Of a stretch of 64,000 bases of DNA, positions 8,588 through 16,622 are shown piece by piece. Position 1 is the stretch's first letter, and each line of letters begins with the position of its first letter. A program made the translations under genes and the position numbers. The notes under the pieces were generated by a model. It ran no database searches and was not told where the DNA came from. It saw only the letters and a list, made by a program, of their open reading frames with translations. The stretch spans positions 2,418,001-2,482,000 of the forward strand of contig CBDCSD010000002.1 of assembly GCA_965221345.1 (NCBI GenBank), written 5' to 3'. This DNA is from Bin5 sp965221345 (lineage in GTDB: Bacteria; Chloroflexota; Anaerolineae; Caldilineales; Caldilineaceae).

Positions 8588-9628
8588 ATGACGACAAACA
8601 ACGCGAAGTCAGCCCCCACCCTGGGATATGCCCTCATCGGCTGCGGCGGCGCCGGCCGCGCACATGCCGGCTGGGCCGCGGCTACCGACGGCGTAGCCGT
8701 GCGCGGCTTCTGCGACATCCACGAAGGCGCCGCGCAACAGCTGCAAGCGCAGCACGGCGCCGACTACGCTACTACCGATCCGGAGCGCGTCTTCTCCGAC
8801 CCGGCTGTGGATATCGTTTCGATCGCCACCTCCCACAGCTCCCATGCCGACCTGGCCGTCGCCGCCTGCCAGGCCCGCAAGCATCTCTTCCTCGAGAAGC
8901 CGATGGCCATGACCACGGCCGACTGCCTGCGCATCCACGCCGCCATGCAGGCCGCAGGCACCAAGCTGATGCTCAACTTCTCTATCCGCTTCTCAGGCGC
9001 CGCGTGCGCCATCCGCCAACGCCTGGCCGCGCCAAGAGTCAGCCACAGCCAGTGTATGATGAGCCGCGCCGACCTCAATCGCTGGCGCTGGCATCCCGTC
9101 GAAGGCGGCGGCCCGCTCTGGGATGTCGGCGTTCACATGGTGGACTACCTCTGCTGGATTCACGACAGCGCGCCGGTGGAGCTCTACGCGACCGGCGGCC
9201 AGGTGACCCACCCCGGCGAACTGGGCAGCGCCGACATGGTGGATACCGCCGCCGCCACCATCCGCTTCGCCAACGACTCTGTCGCCACCTTTCTGATGAG
9301 CGACGCCGGCAGCAACTCTGTCATCTCCAAATGGTTCTTTGAGTTTTTTGACGGTCAAAGTTCGGCCGTGCTCTATGAACATTTCCGCAAGGTCACTTTC
9401 TCTACCGACGACCCGGAGGAAGGGCAACAGAGTGAGACGCTCACTCCGCCGCCGATTGAACGCCTGTCGCTGGTGGTCGAGGCGATCCGTAACGATACAG
9501 AGCCGTACGTGCCTCCGCAGGCGGGCATCCTGTCCACGTTGCTGGTCGAGACGATCACCGCATCCATCCACACCGGCCAGCCGCAGAAGGTGGATCTGTC
9601 CGCGCTTCCCGCTCCTCTTTCGCAGTAA
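8588..9628 (+). CDS. Gfo/Idh/MocA-family oxidoreductase
   Basis: NAD(P)-dependent sugar or inositol-type dehydrogenase of 346 aa. The N-terminal Rossmann motif is ALIGCGGAGRAH (about residues 15-26) and the family EKP motif is at 103-105. A WDVGVHMVDY segment near residue 180 carries the Asp and His that act in catalysis. GAGGTG lies 7 nt before the ATG. It leads a plus-strand trio with a ThDP enzyme and a VOC protein, with gaps of about 70 and 60 bases. Members oxidise hydroxyls of sugars, inositols or sugar-like compounds; the exact substrate is not readable. Confidence 0.93.
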   Translation: MTTNNAKSAPTLGYALIGCGGAGRAHAGWAAATDGVAVRGFCDIHEGAAQQLQAQHGADYATTDPERVFSDPAVDIVSIATSHSSHADLAVAACQARKHLFLEKPMAMTTADCLRIHAAMQAAGTKLMLNFSIRFSGAACAIRQRLAAPRVSHSQCMMSRADLNRWRWHPVEGGGPLWDVGVHMVDYLCWIHDSAPVELYATGGQVTHPGELGSADMVDTAAATIRFANDSVATFLMSDAGSNSVISKWFFEFFDGQSSAVLYEHFRKVTFSTDDPEEGQQSETLTPPPIERLSLVVEAIRNDTEPYVPPQAGILSTLLVETITASIHTGQPQKVDLSALPAPLSQ

Positions 9629-9699
9629 GCGGGGCCAAGGAGCGAGATGACACGCGCCTGCGCCAGCCAGCTGGCAGTGCAGCAACTGGAGAACCGCTG

Positions 9700-11346
9700 A
9701 TGAACGGCATCGAAGCAATCGCAGCCATCCTCAAAGCGGAAGGGGTCGAGTGGATGGCCTGCTTTCCAAGCAACCCGCTGATCGAAGCGGCCGCCCAGGT
9801 CGGCATCCGGCCGATCGCCTTTCGCCATGAACGGGGCGCGGTGATGGCCGCCGACGGCTTCAGCCGCACCAGCGGCCGCAAGCGCTTCGGTGTGGTCGCC
9901 GTCCAATCCCAGGCCGGAGCCGAAAACGCGATGGGCGGCATCGCCCAGGCCTACGCCGACAATATCCCGATCCTGGTCCTGCCGGGCGGTGTCCAGCTGG
10001 ATCAACTGGCAGTGCGGCCAAACTTTTCCGCCGTGCACAACTACCAGGGCCTGGTCAAGCACGTGGAAGCGATCTACCGTCCCGATCAGGTCGCCGCGGT
10101 GATGCGGCGGGCGTTCCATGCGCTGCGCAACGGGCCGCCGGGGCCGGTCGTCGTTGAGATGCTCACAGATGTCTGCGATCAGCAGGTCCCCGATGGCGCG
10201 CTCGACTACCGGCCGCCGCAGACGATGCGGCAGCTTCCTGACGAAGCCGATATTGACGAGGCGGTAAGGAGGCTGTTGCAGGCGGAGAAGCCGGTCATCT
10301 GGGCGGGCAGCGGCGTCCTGCTCGCCGGCGCCAGCGCGGCGCTGCGGGAGTTGGCTGAGCTTACCGGCATCCCCGTCTTTTGCACGATGCCGGGCAAGTC
10401 GGCTTTTGACGAGCGCCACCCTCTCTCCCTGGGCGCGGGCAGCCGTGCGACGACCTTGCAGGCGCACCGCTGGCTGCAGGAGTGCGATCTCCTGCTCGCC
10501 GTCGGCACCAGCCTCACCCGCGGACCCTACGGTCAGCCTATAACGCCGGGCAAGGTCATCATCCACAATACCGTCAACCCGGATGACATCAACAAGGATG
10601 AATCGGTCGACATCGGCCTGGTCGGCGATGCCAAATTGACCCTGCTAGCCATGATCGAATCGGCCAAGCGCCAGGTTGGCGATGCCCGCGACGGGCGCAG
10701 CCGCCGAACCGCCGCCGAGATCGCCGCCTGCAGGAAGCAGTGGATGGACGAATGGATTCCCTTGCTGACTTCGGACGAGGAGCCTCTCAACACCTACTGG
10801 GTCATCAACGACATAAATAGCACGCTCGACTGGGAGAACAGCATCGTTACCCATGACGCCGGCGCGCCGCGCGACTCGATCGTCCCCTTCTATACCGCTA
10901 CCGTCCCGAACAGCTACATCGGCTGGGGCAAGACGACGCACCTCGGCTTCGGCCTCCCGCTCATGATCGGCGCCAAACTGGCCCATCCTGACAAATTCTG
11001 CCTCAACATGATGGGCGACGCAGCCTTCGGCATGTCCGGCCTGGACCTGGAGACGGCCGTGCGCGCGCCGGCTCCGATCACGACCGTGCTGCTCAACAAC
11101 GGCGGCATGGCGACTTATCCGCCGGGCAACTTCGCCACTGCACGCGAACGTTTCGGCGTCAGCCACATGGTCGGCGACTACGCCAAGATCGCAGAAGGGT
11201 TGGGCGCAGTCGGAATCACCGTCACAAAGACCGCCGAGATGGTTCCGGCCCTGAAGCGCGCCCAACGGCTCAACGCCGACGGGCAGACCGTTCTGATCGA
11301 TGTCCATTCCAATCTTGAAGCCCGCCGCTCCCGCTGGGACCGCTGA
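9700..11346 (+). CDS. Thiamine-diphosphate-dependent enzyme (acetolactate-synthase-like)
   Basis: ThDP enzyme of 548 aa in the usual Pyr-middle-PP order. The catalytic Glu of the Pyr domain is Glu44 in FRHERGA. The PP domain has the GD(A)AFGM..N..NN form of the ThDP/Mg motif near residues 430-470. A TGGAG site precedes the ATG. It is related to acetolactate synthase, benzoylformate decarboxylase and IolD-like proteins; no ilvN-like small subunit follows, so branched-chain synthesis is unlikely. With a Gfo dehydrogenase before it and a VOC protein after it, a carboligase, decarboxylase or hydrolase step in a sugar-acid or polyol pathway is the best guess. Confidence 0.92.
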   Translation: MNGIEAIAAILKAEGVEWMACFPSNPLIEAAAQVGIRPIAFRHERGAVMAADGFSRTSGRKRFGVVAVQSQAGAENAMGGIAQAYADNIPILVLPGGVQLDQLAVRPNFSAVHNYQGLVKHVEAIYRPDQVAAVMRRAFHALRNGPPGPVVVEMLTDVCDQQVPDGALDYRPPQTMRQLPDEADIDEAVRRLLQAEKPVIWAGSGVLLAGASAALRELAELTGIPVFCTMPGKSAFDERHPLSLGAGSRATTLQAHRWLQECDLLLAVGTSLTRGPYGQPITPGKVIIHNTVNPDDINKDESVDIGLVGDAKLTLLAMIESAKRQVGDARDGRSRRTAAEIAACRKQWMDEWIPLLTSDEEPLNTYWVINDINSTLDWENSIVTHDAGAPRDSIVPFYTATVPNSYIGWGKTTHLGFGLPLMIGAKLAHPDKFCLNMMGDAAFGMSGLDLETAVRAPAPITTVLLNNGGMATYPPGNFATARERFGVSHMVGDYAKIAEGLGAVGITVTKTAEMVPALKRAQRLNADGQTVLIDVHSNLEARRSRWDR

Positions 11347-11409
11347 CAGTTGCCTGTGCAATCGACGGCATATTCTATCAACACTGTGCAAATGTAAGGA
11401 GACAATCGA

Positions 11410-11847
11410 ATGAGTGTCTTGATCCACGTAGGAGTACGGGCGTCCGATCTCTCCAAGTCGATCCGCTTTTGGCGAGACGGTTTGGGGCTGCGCGTCGCCG
11501 GCAAGAGGGGCATCCGCTACGACCTGACCGACGGCTACCACAATTTTGCCGTCTTCCAGCACCAGGGCGACGACCGTCCCGAACACGTGTCCGGCATGGT
11601 CGACTACCTGCATATCGGTGTCGGCGTCCCCAACCTTGCCGCCGCCGCCCGCCGCCTGCGCGACATGGGCTACACGATCTATTCCGACGGATTGGGCGGC
11701 AAGACGCCCTTGGATCCCGACAATCTGGAGCAGCCCGCCTTCAAGGTCGAGGATCCCGACGGCATCACAATCGACGTCAGCGAAGTCACCACCATGTGGC
11801 CGGGCACAACGATCCATCCGAACCAGACGGCTCAGCCGGAGGCGTAG
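11410..11847 (+). CDS. VOC (glyoxalase-fold) family protein
   Basis: VOC protein of 145 aa with two modules. VLIHVGVRASDLSKSIRFW opens the first and DYLHIGVGVPNL the second; FKVEDPDGITIDVSE closes it. AAGGAG lies 8 nt before the ATG. It is the third gene of the plus-strand trio. The terminal Glu normally used as a metal ligand appears shifted (DVSE), so it may bind metal differently. It probably acts on the same substrate family as the ThDP and Gfo enzymes. Confidence 0.88.
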   Translation: MSVLIHVGVRASDLSKSIRFWRDGLGLRVAGKRGIRYDLTDGYHNFAVFQHQGDDRPEHVSGMVDYLHIGVGVPNLAAAARRLRDMGYTIYSDGLGGKTPLDPDNLEQPAFKVEDPDGITIDVSEVTTMWPGTTIHPNQTAQPEA

Positions 11848-12035
11848 GAGTATTGCGTTTTACGCAGTGCGCAGTGCGGGGGAGATTCAAGGTCTTCGCA
11901 CTGTGCGGCAATTCGCCGGCGAAGGTTTAGCGACTGAACTTCCGGTTTGGGCGACGTGTCGGGCCGTGTTCACGCGGCGTCAATCCTCCGACCGGGCTTC
12001 GGAGGCCGGAAACGACGCGCAGTTGGTCAGGTCGA

Positions 12036-12383
12036 TCAACCATCTCTTGAGGGCAAGCCTTCAGCCTCTCCCAAGTCGGAGAAGTTTGTGATCGCGACCT
12101 CGCCTTCGGGAAACTCGGCGACGATTTTCAGTTTTCCGCCGACAGCCTCAATGTAGGAACGGAGGCTGGATATGTACACGTCAGCCCGCTGCTCCAGCTT
12201 GGAGACGGCGGGCTGGTTCACTTTCAACTTCTCTGCCAGATCCCGCTGGGACAGCTCCCGTGCCCGGCGTAACTCGTGCAAGGGCATCTCCGCTTGCAAC
12301 TCGCTCTTCATTTCGTCGATTCGCTGGCGACGCGCCGGCGTGAGCTCCTTGGTCAACTCGCGGAACGAATGGCGTCCACTCAT
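12036..12383 (-). CDS. XRE-family helix-turn-helix antitoxin (HigA-like)
   Basis: DNA-binding protein of 115 aa. The Cro/XRE helix-turn-helix is clear: LHELRRARELSQRDLAEKL..NQPAVSKLEQ near residues 35-65, followed by YISSLRSYIEAVGGKL, a phrase typical of antitoxins paired with Gp49/HigB toxins. Its ATG overlaps the stop of the upstream toxin remnant by 4 bases (ATGA), the normal coupling for this toxin-first pair. The antitoxin looks complete and may still repress its own promoter although the toxin is broken. Confidence 0.85.
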   Translation of the reverse strand: MSGRHSFRELTKELTPARRQRIDEMKSELQAEMPLHELRRARELSQRDLAEKLKVNQPAVSKLEQRADVYISSLRSYIEAVGGKLKIVAEFPEGEVAITNFSDLGEAEGLPSRDG

Positions 12384-12610
12384 TTGAGTAACCCCTCCTT
12401 TCGTAGTTCCTCCAGATGCTGGTCGTAGAGGTCATCTGCAACCGGCACGTACTCCTCGTAAAACCGGTCGTTTCCGGTCTTGCCGCCGCCGATGAGCAGT
12501 ATCGACGTTCGCCTGGGATCGAAGGGATAGAAAACCCGCAGGGGTCTGCCTCCGCTCTGCCTTTTTTCGCAAGCTGTTGGTCCCGTTAAATTTCCGGGGC
12601 TAATATACAT
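12380..12610 (-). pseudogene. 5'-truncated RelE/HigB-type (Gp49-like) toxin remnant
   Basis: The last 55 residues match the C-terminal half of phage-derived Gp49/HigB-like toxins: GGRPLRVFYPFDPRR, ILLIGGGKTG and DRFYEEYVPVADDLYDQHLEEL. Full toxins have about 50-60 more N-terminal residues, including the catalytic-fold start and the KELRP segment. Upstream of GGRPLR (about 12558) the sequence no longer resembles the family in any frame I could follow, and the ATG at 12610 simply lies in replaced DNA. An inactivated toxin beside an intact antitoxin is the simplest reading. Confidence 0.75.
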
Positions 12611-13220
12611 TATTGGACAAAGGTAGAACTGATACTAGATTCCCTCATCCATCCTATCCACTTGGCTCGCACGCCCATCCATCTTTGTGCCGGTCTCTCT
12701 TGCTTGTGTAATTGACGCTTTCGCCTTCCTTCCACCCGCGACTCGGAACAAGCCCTTCCTTCTTTAGGTCCGTACATGTGCCCTCTAAGTAAACATCTGC
12801 CTGTTCTTATTGCTGCGTGCTTGTGGGGGCTGCGACTCTGGGAACAGGGGCGATGGTAGGGATGGAAGGTGCTGGAATATCTGCTTCTTCGAGAACATGG
12901 GTTGCGTTTAGAGCGGTTACAAGAGGCGCGTAAATCCAGCCAAACTTTGGGGGCTCATATACTTTAGTAGCCAAGTGGGTTGATGAACGACAGCTAAAAA
13001 AGGAAATTTGATACTTGGTTGAGGAAACCACACGAAAGGGCCGGAAATGGATAGCAGGAAAAGACACGTGCGACAAACCATCGGCAACATGTGGGACTAA
13101 ACGCACCACCAACCCCACAAATCACAAACCGCCACATTCCGTGGCGGCCCATCCCAACGCGCTTCATACCGCTTGGCTAACCCCTAACGAGCCCCCGAAG
13201 AAACAACAGCAGGGGAGCAA
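12611..13220. other. Gene-poor, lower-GC stretch
   Basis: No gene is supported. A frame of 103 codons on the minus strand (12807-13118) has no recognisable domain and no ribosome site. Base composition is less GC-rich than the flanks. Together with the truncated toxin on its left and an orphan protein on its right, this looks like a decayed or recently rearranged accessory segment. Confidence 0.5.
13113..13147 (-). terminator. Possible terminator after the membrane-anchored orphan
   Basis: Perfect 7-bp stem CCGCCAC / GTGGCGG with a 5-nt loop (13129-13147). On the minus strand it is followed by a T-rich but interrupted run (TTTGTGATTTG). It lies about 75 bases beyond the stop of the 13221-13661 gene. 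Confidence 0.4.
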
Positions 13221-13661
13221 TCACCACTTCAAGACATAATGCATGATTGTGCAAGTCTCGTCGTCCAAGTAGGCGTATAGGTTTCCTATCTCAGACCGAT
13301 CAGTGCCACCCTTGCGGGCACTGAATTGAACCCCATATTCCTGGATAAGACCAGAGAAAACACCAGACCTGTTTTTTTCTGCTTCTGTCAGCATCCTGCC
13401 CAGCTTGGAGTTCTCGGAAACACGAGCGGTCCACCCGTACTTGAATTCAATATTATCAGAATCAATAACCTCCGCCATCAAGAGATCTATCCGCGTGCTG
13501 ACATCGGCATCGTCGATACAGTAATTTGTAAGAGGAATAAGGGCGGGTACAGGGTTCAGATAGTAATAAGTGTTGTACCCAGCCCAGGACAAACAGGCAA
13601 CGAAAGGGATCGCAATAATGAGAAAACCCACCCAGAACCCTTTCCCCCACCATCTCTTCAT
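13221..13661 (-). CDS. Small membrane-anchored protein of unknown function
   Basis: Not recognised. It encodes 146 aa with a basic start (MKRWWGKG) and one hydrophobic segment at about residues 8-28, so a signal anchor or uncleaved signal is likely and the remaining 115 residues would be outside the cell. The outer part has two Cys (near residues 48 and 138) that could pair. AAAGGGG lies 9 nt before the ATG, and codon use looks real. No partner gene is adjacent; it sits between a toxin remnant and mutS in a lower-GC segment. Confidence 0.6.
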   Translation of the reverse strand: MKRWWGKGFWVGFLIIAIPFVACLSWAGYNTYYYLNPVPALIPLTNYCIDDADVSTRIDLLMAEVIDSDNIEFKYGWTARVSENSKLGRMLTEAEKNRSGVFSGLIQEYGVQFSARKGGTDRSEIGNLYAYLDDETCTIMHYVLKW

Positions 13662-13932
13662 GATTATGCCCCTTTGACAATCAAAATTGACCGTGACGAT
13701 GCCAAAATATCACTAGAGCAACCAGTGCGCAACCTTTCAGAAGCGACTCTTTTCATTCCGTATGGTGGGTCCCAATGTTTGGACCACGAGACGGGAAAAA
13801 TTAAGGTGGCATTTCCCGCCACACCATCCGCCCCGCTGTCCCCTAAAGAGAACGACGAAAACAACGCGACTAATTGTGTATATTAAGTCCCAAAGTATCA
13901 ATTAGTGGAAAGGACGAGGGGCCGAATCGTTC

Positions 13933-16599
13933 TCAACTCTTCTCCGCCAACTGCCGGAGCTCGTACAGCCGGTTGAGCGCGTCGAGGGGCGACAGCGCGT
14001 CGACGTCCAGCGCGCGCAGCGACTCCACCGCCGGGTGCGCGGTGGCAAAGAGACCTACCTGCAACGCGGCCTTCTGCTTGCGGCCCGGCGTCTGATCCAG
14101 CAGTGTCGACGGGCCGGCCGCGCCGGAGGCCTCCAGCTCGAGCAGAATCTCCCCTGCCCGCCGCACTACCCCGCGCGGCAGCCCAGCCATTTGCGCCACA
14201 TGTACGCCATAGGAACGGTCGGCCCTGCCCGGCAGAATCCGGCGCAGAAAGACAACGTCGTCGCCGCTGTCGTCAACAGCCACTTTGTAGTTGACGACCT
14301 GTGGCAGCCGTTCAGCCAGGTCGGTCAGTTCATGGTAGTGCGTCGCGAACAGTGTTTTGGCGCGCAGCGACGGGTAGTTATGGATTTGCTCGACCACCGC
14401 CCAGGCGATCGCCAGTCCGTCGTACGTGCTCGTGCCGCGTCCGATTTCATCCAGAATCAGCAGGCTGCGCTCGGTCGCATGGTTGAGAATGTTGGCCGTC
14501 TCGATCATCTCCACCATGAATGTGGACTGCCCGCGGTGGAGTTCGTCGCTGGCGCCGATGCGCGTAAAGATGCGATCCACCACACCGATGTTGGCCGCAA
14601 CCGCAGGCACAAAGGAACCGAGTTGCGCCAGCAGCGTGATCAGCGCCACCTGCCGCAGATAGGTGGACTTGCCGGACATGTTCGGCCCGGTCAGAATGTG
14701 AATCAGCTCGCCGGGAGAGAGACGCGCGTCGTTGGGCACAAACGGTTCGTCGCTTGTCTGCTCCACAACCGGATGACGCCCTGCCGTGATGGTGATGGCG
14801 GCGCCGTCATCAAGTTGGGGGCGGCAGTAGCGACGCTTCAGCGCGACTTCCGCCAGCGACGCGTACACATCCAACAGGGCCAGCCCCTCTGCCAGGCATC
14901 GGATCTCGTCGGCGCGCGCCGTAAGCTCGCCACATACGCTCCGGAATAGCTGCTGCTCCAGCGCAAGGCGGCGCTCGTCCTCATTGAGGATCAGCGACTC
15001 ATACTCCTTGAGTTCGGGCGTGATGTACCGCTCTGCATTGGTCAGGGTCTGCTTGCGAATATACTCCGGCGGCACCTTGTCCGAATGCGTATTCCTGACT
15101 TCGATGTAGTAGCCGAAGACCTTGTTGTAGCCCACCTTCAGACTCTGGATGGCGAGGCGGGTGCGCTCGGTCTGCTCCAGCGCCGCCACCCACTCCTTGG
15201 CGTGGCGGCTGTTGTGGACGATGGCATCCAGCTCCTCGCTGTAGCCGGGCCGGATGATGCCCGGCGTCGCCAGCGTAGCCGACGGCCCGTCGTCAATCGA
15301 TCGCTCCAGCAGTTCCAGAGAAGGCGTACAGTCCGGCAGCCTGTTCAGCATCTGTCTAAAGAAGTTGTCGGAGGACGCCGGCGGCGCGGCTTGATCCTCC
15401 GGCCCCAATGCCGAAGCCGGTTGGGCAGTGATGATCAACTCGCGCAATCCTGGCCCGCGGCGCAGGACCTCGCGGACGCCCAGCAGATCCCGCGGCAGCG
15501 CCTTGCCTTGCGTGATACGGTTGATCCACCGCTCCAGGTCCCCCATCCCCCGCAGCGCAGCGCGGACCTGCGCGCGCAAATCCGCCCCGTCCACCAGCGT
15601 CTGGACCGCGTCGAGCCGCTCGTTGATTTGGGCAATGTCGAGCAGAGGGCGCCCCAGCCAGCGCCGCAGCAGCCGCCCGCCCATGGGAGTAAGCGTCTCG
15701 TCCAGCACGCCCAGGAGACTGCCGCGGACTTCGCCGCCGCGCATCGTTTCCGTCAGTTCGAGATTGCGCCGCGTGGATTCGTCCAGCGCCATGAACTCGC
15801 TCAAACTGTAGCTGTGCAGCCGCACGAGTTGCGAGAGGGCGCTGGGCTGCATCTCCTGCAAGTAGGCAAGAATCGCGGCGGCGGCTCGTACTGCCTGCGG
15901 CTGTTCCTGCAAGCCGAACCCATCCAGGCTGCGGACACGCAGATGCCGCTGCAGAGCGCCGCGAGCCGTGTCCAACTCCACCTGCCACGCTTCGACCTGC
16001 GAGACGATCGCCTGCAAACTGTCGATCAGCGGCGCAAGGCCGCTCTCTTCTATCTTCCATTCGGATGTGATCAGTTCGCTGGGCTGAAGGCGGCCCACCT
16101 CATCTTCCAGGCGCCGCTCGATTTCGGCAAAGTCGCTGCTGTTGATCTGTGTTGCCGCAAATTCACCTGTGGTGATATCGCAGTAGGCAATGCCGGCCTC
16201 GTTGCCGCCCGCGCTGATTAGAACCGCCACCAGATAGTTGTTACGGTCATCGGCCAGCATCGACGGCTCGGCGATCGTGCCCTTGGTGATGACCTGTTGG
16301 ATCTCCCGCTCCACCAATCCTGCGCCCGGTTCGCTGACCTGCTCGGCGACGGCCACCTTGTAACCGGCCTCCACCAGTCGGGCCAGGTAGCCTTCCACGC
16401 TGTGATAGGGGACGCCGGCCAGCGGCACACGCTGGTTGTTGCCGACCGGTCGGCTGGTAAGCGCCACATCGCACACTGCCGCCACGGTTTCAGCATCGCT
16501 ATCGAAGGCTTCGTAGAAGTCGCCCAGGCGGAAAAAGAGAATGCAGTCCGGGTGCTGGCTCTTGAGTTGCAGGTACTGCCGGCGCATCGGGGTTGTCAT
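13933..16599 (-). CDS. mutS: DNA mismatch repair protein MutS
   Basis: MutS of 888 aa, full length. The mismatch-reading motif is in FFRLGDFYEAF near residue 25 (Phe and Glu contact the mispaired base). The connector, lever and clamp domains follow, then the ATPase with Walker A GPNMSGKST near residue 636, LILDEIGRGTSTYDG (Walker B/signature) and TLFATHYHEL. It recognises mismatches and recruits MutL. A long insert of Ala/Pro/Asp-rich residues near 395-415 is unusual but lies in a variable loop. It follows the CHAT gene by 23 bases on the same strand, so the two may share a transcript. No mutL is in the window. Confidence 0.98.
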   Translation of the reverse strand: MTTPMRRQYLQLKSQHPDCILFFRLGDFYEAFDSDAETVAAVCDVALTSRPVGNNQRVPLAGVPYHSVEGYLARLVEAGYKVAVAEQVSEPGAGLVEREIQQVITKGTIAEPSMLADDRNNYLVAVLISAGGNEAGIAYCDITTGEFAATQINSSDFAEIERRLEDEVGRLQPSELITSEWKIEESGLAPLIDSLQAIVSQVEAWQVELDTARGALQRHLRVRSLDGFGLQEQPQAVRAAAAILAYLQEMQPSALSQLVRLHSYSLSEFMALDESTRRNLELTETMRGGEVRGSLLGVLDETLTPMGGRLLRRWLGRPLLDIAQINERLDAVQTLVDGADLRAQVRAALRGMGDLERWINRITQGKALPRDLLGVREVLRRGPGLRELIITAQPASALGPEDQAAPPASSDNFFRQMLNRLPDCTPSLELLERSIDDGPSATLATPGIIRPGYSEELDAIVHNSRHAKEWVAALEQTERTRLAIQSLKVGYNKVFGYYIEVRNTHSDKVPPEYIRKQTLTNAERYITPELKEYESLILNEDERRLALEQQLFRSVCGELTARADEIRCLAEGLALLDVYASLAEVALKRRYCRPQLDDGAAITITAGRHPVVEQTSDEPFVPNDARLSPGELIHILTGPNMSGKSTYLRQVALITLLAQLGSFVPAVAANIGVVDRIFTRIGASDELHRGQSTFMVEMIETANILNHATERSLLILDEIGRGTSTYDGLAIAWAVVEQIHNYPSLRAKTLFATHYHELTDLAERLPQVVNYKVAVDDSGDDVVFLRRILPGRADRSYGVHVAQMAGLPRGVVRRAGEILLELEASGAAGPSTLLDQTPGRKQKAALQVGLFATAHPAVESLRALDVDALSPLDALNRLYELRQLAEKS

Positions 16600-16622
16600 G
16601 GCTTCATCTTCTTCGTCGGCTT

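Noticed and set aside
10645..11817. Minus-strand frame of 390 codons across the ThDP and VOC genes
   Set aside because: Spans two well-supported plus-strand genes and has no recognisable domain.
12807..13118. Minus-strand frame of 103 codons in the gene-poor stretch
   Set aside because: No ribosome site, no domain and no coupling; left as part of the non-coding segment, though a fast-evolving orphan cannot be excluded.
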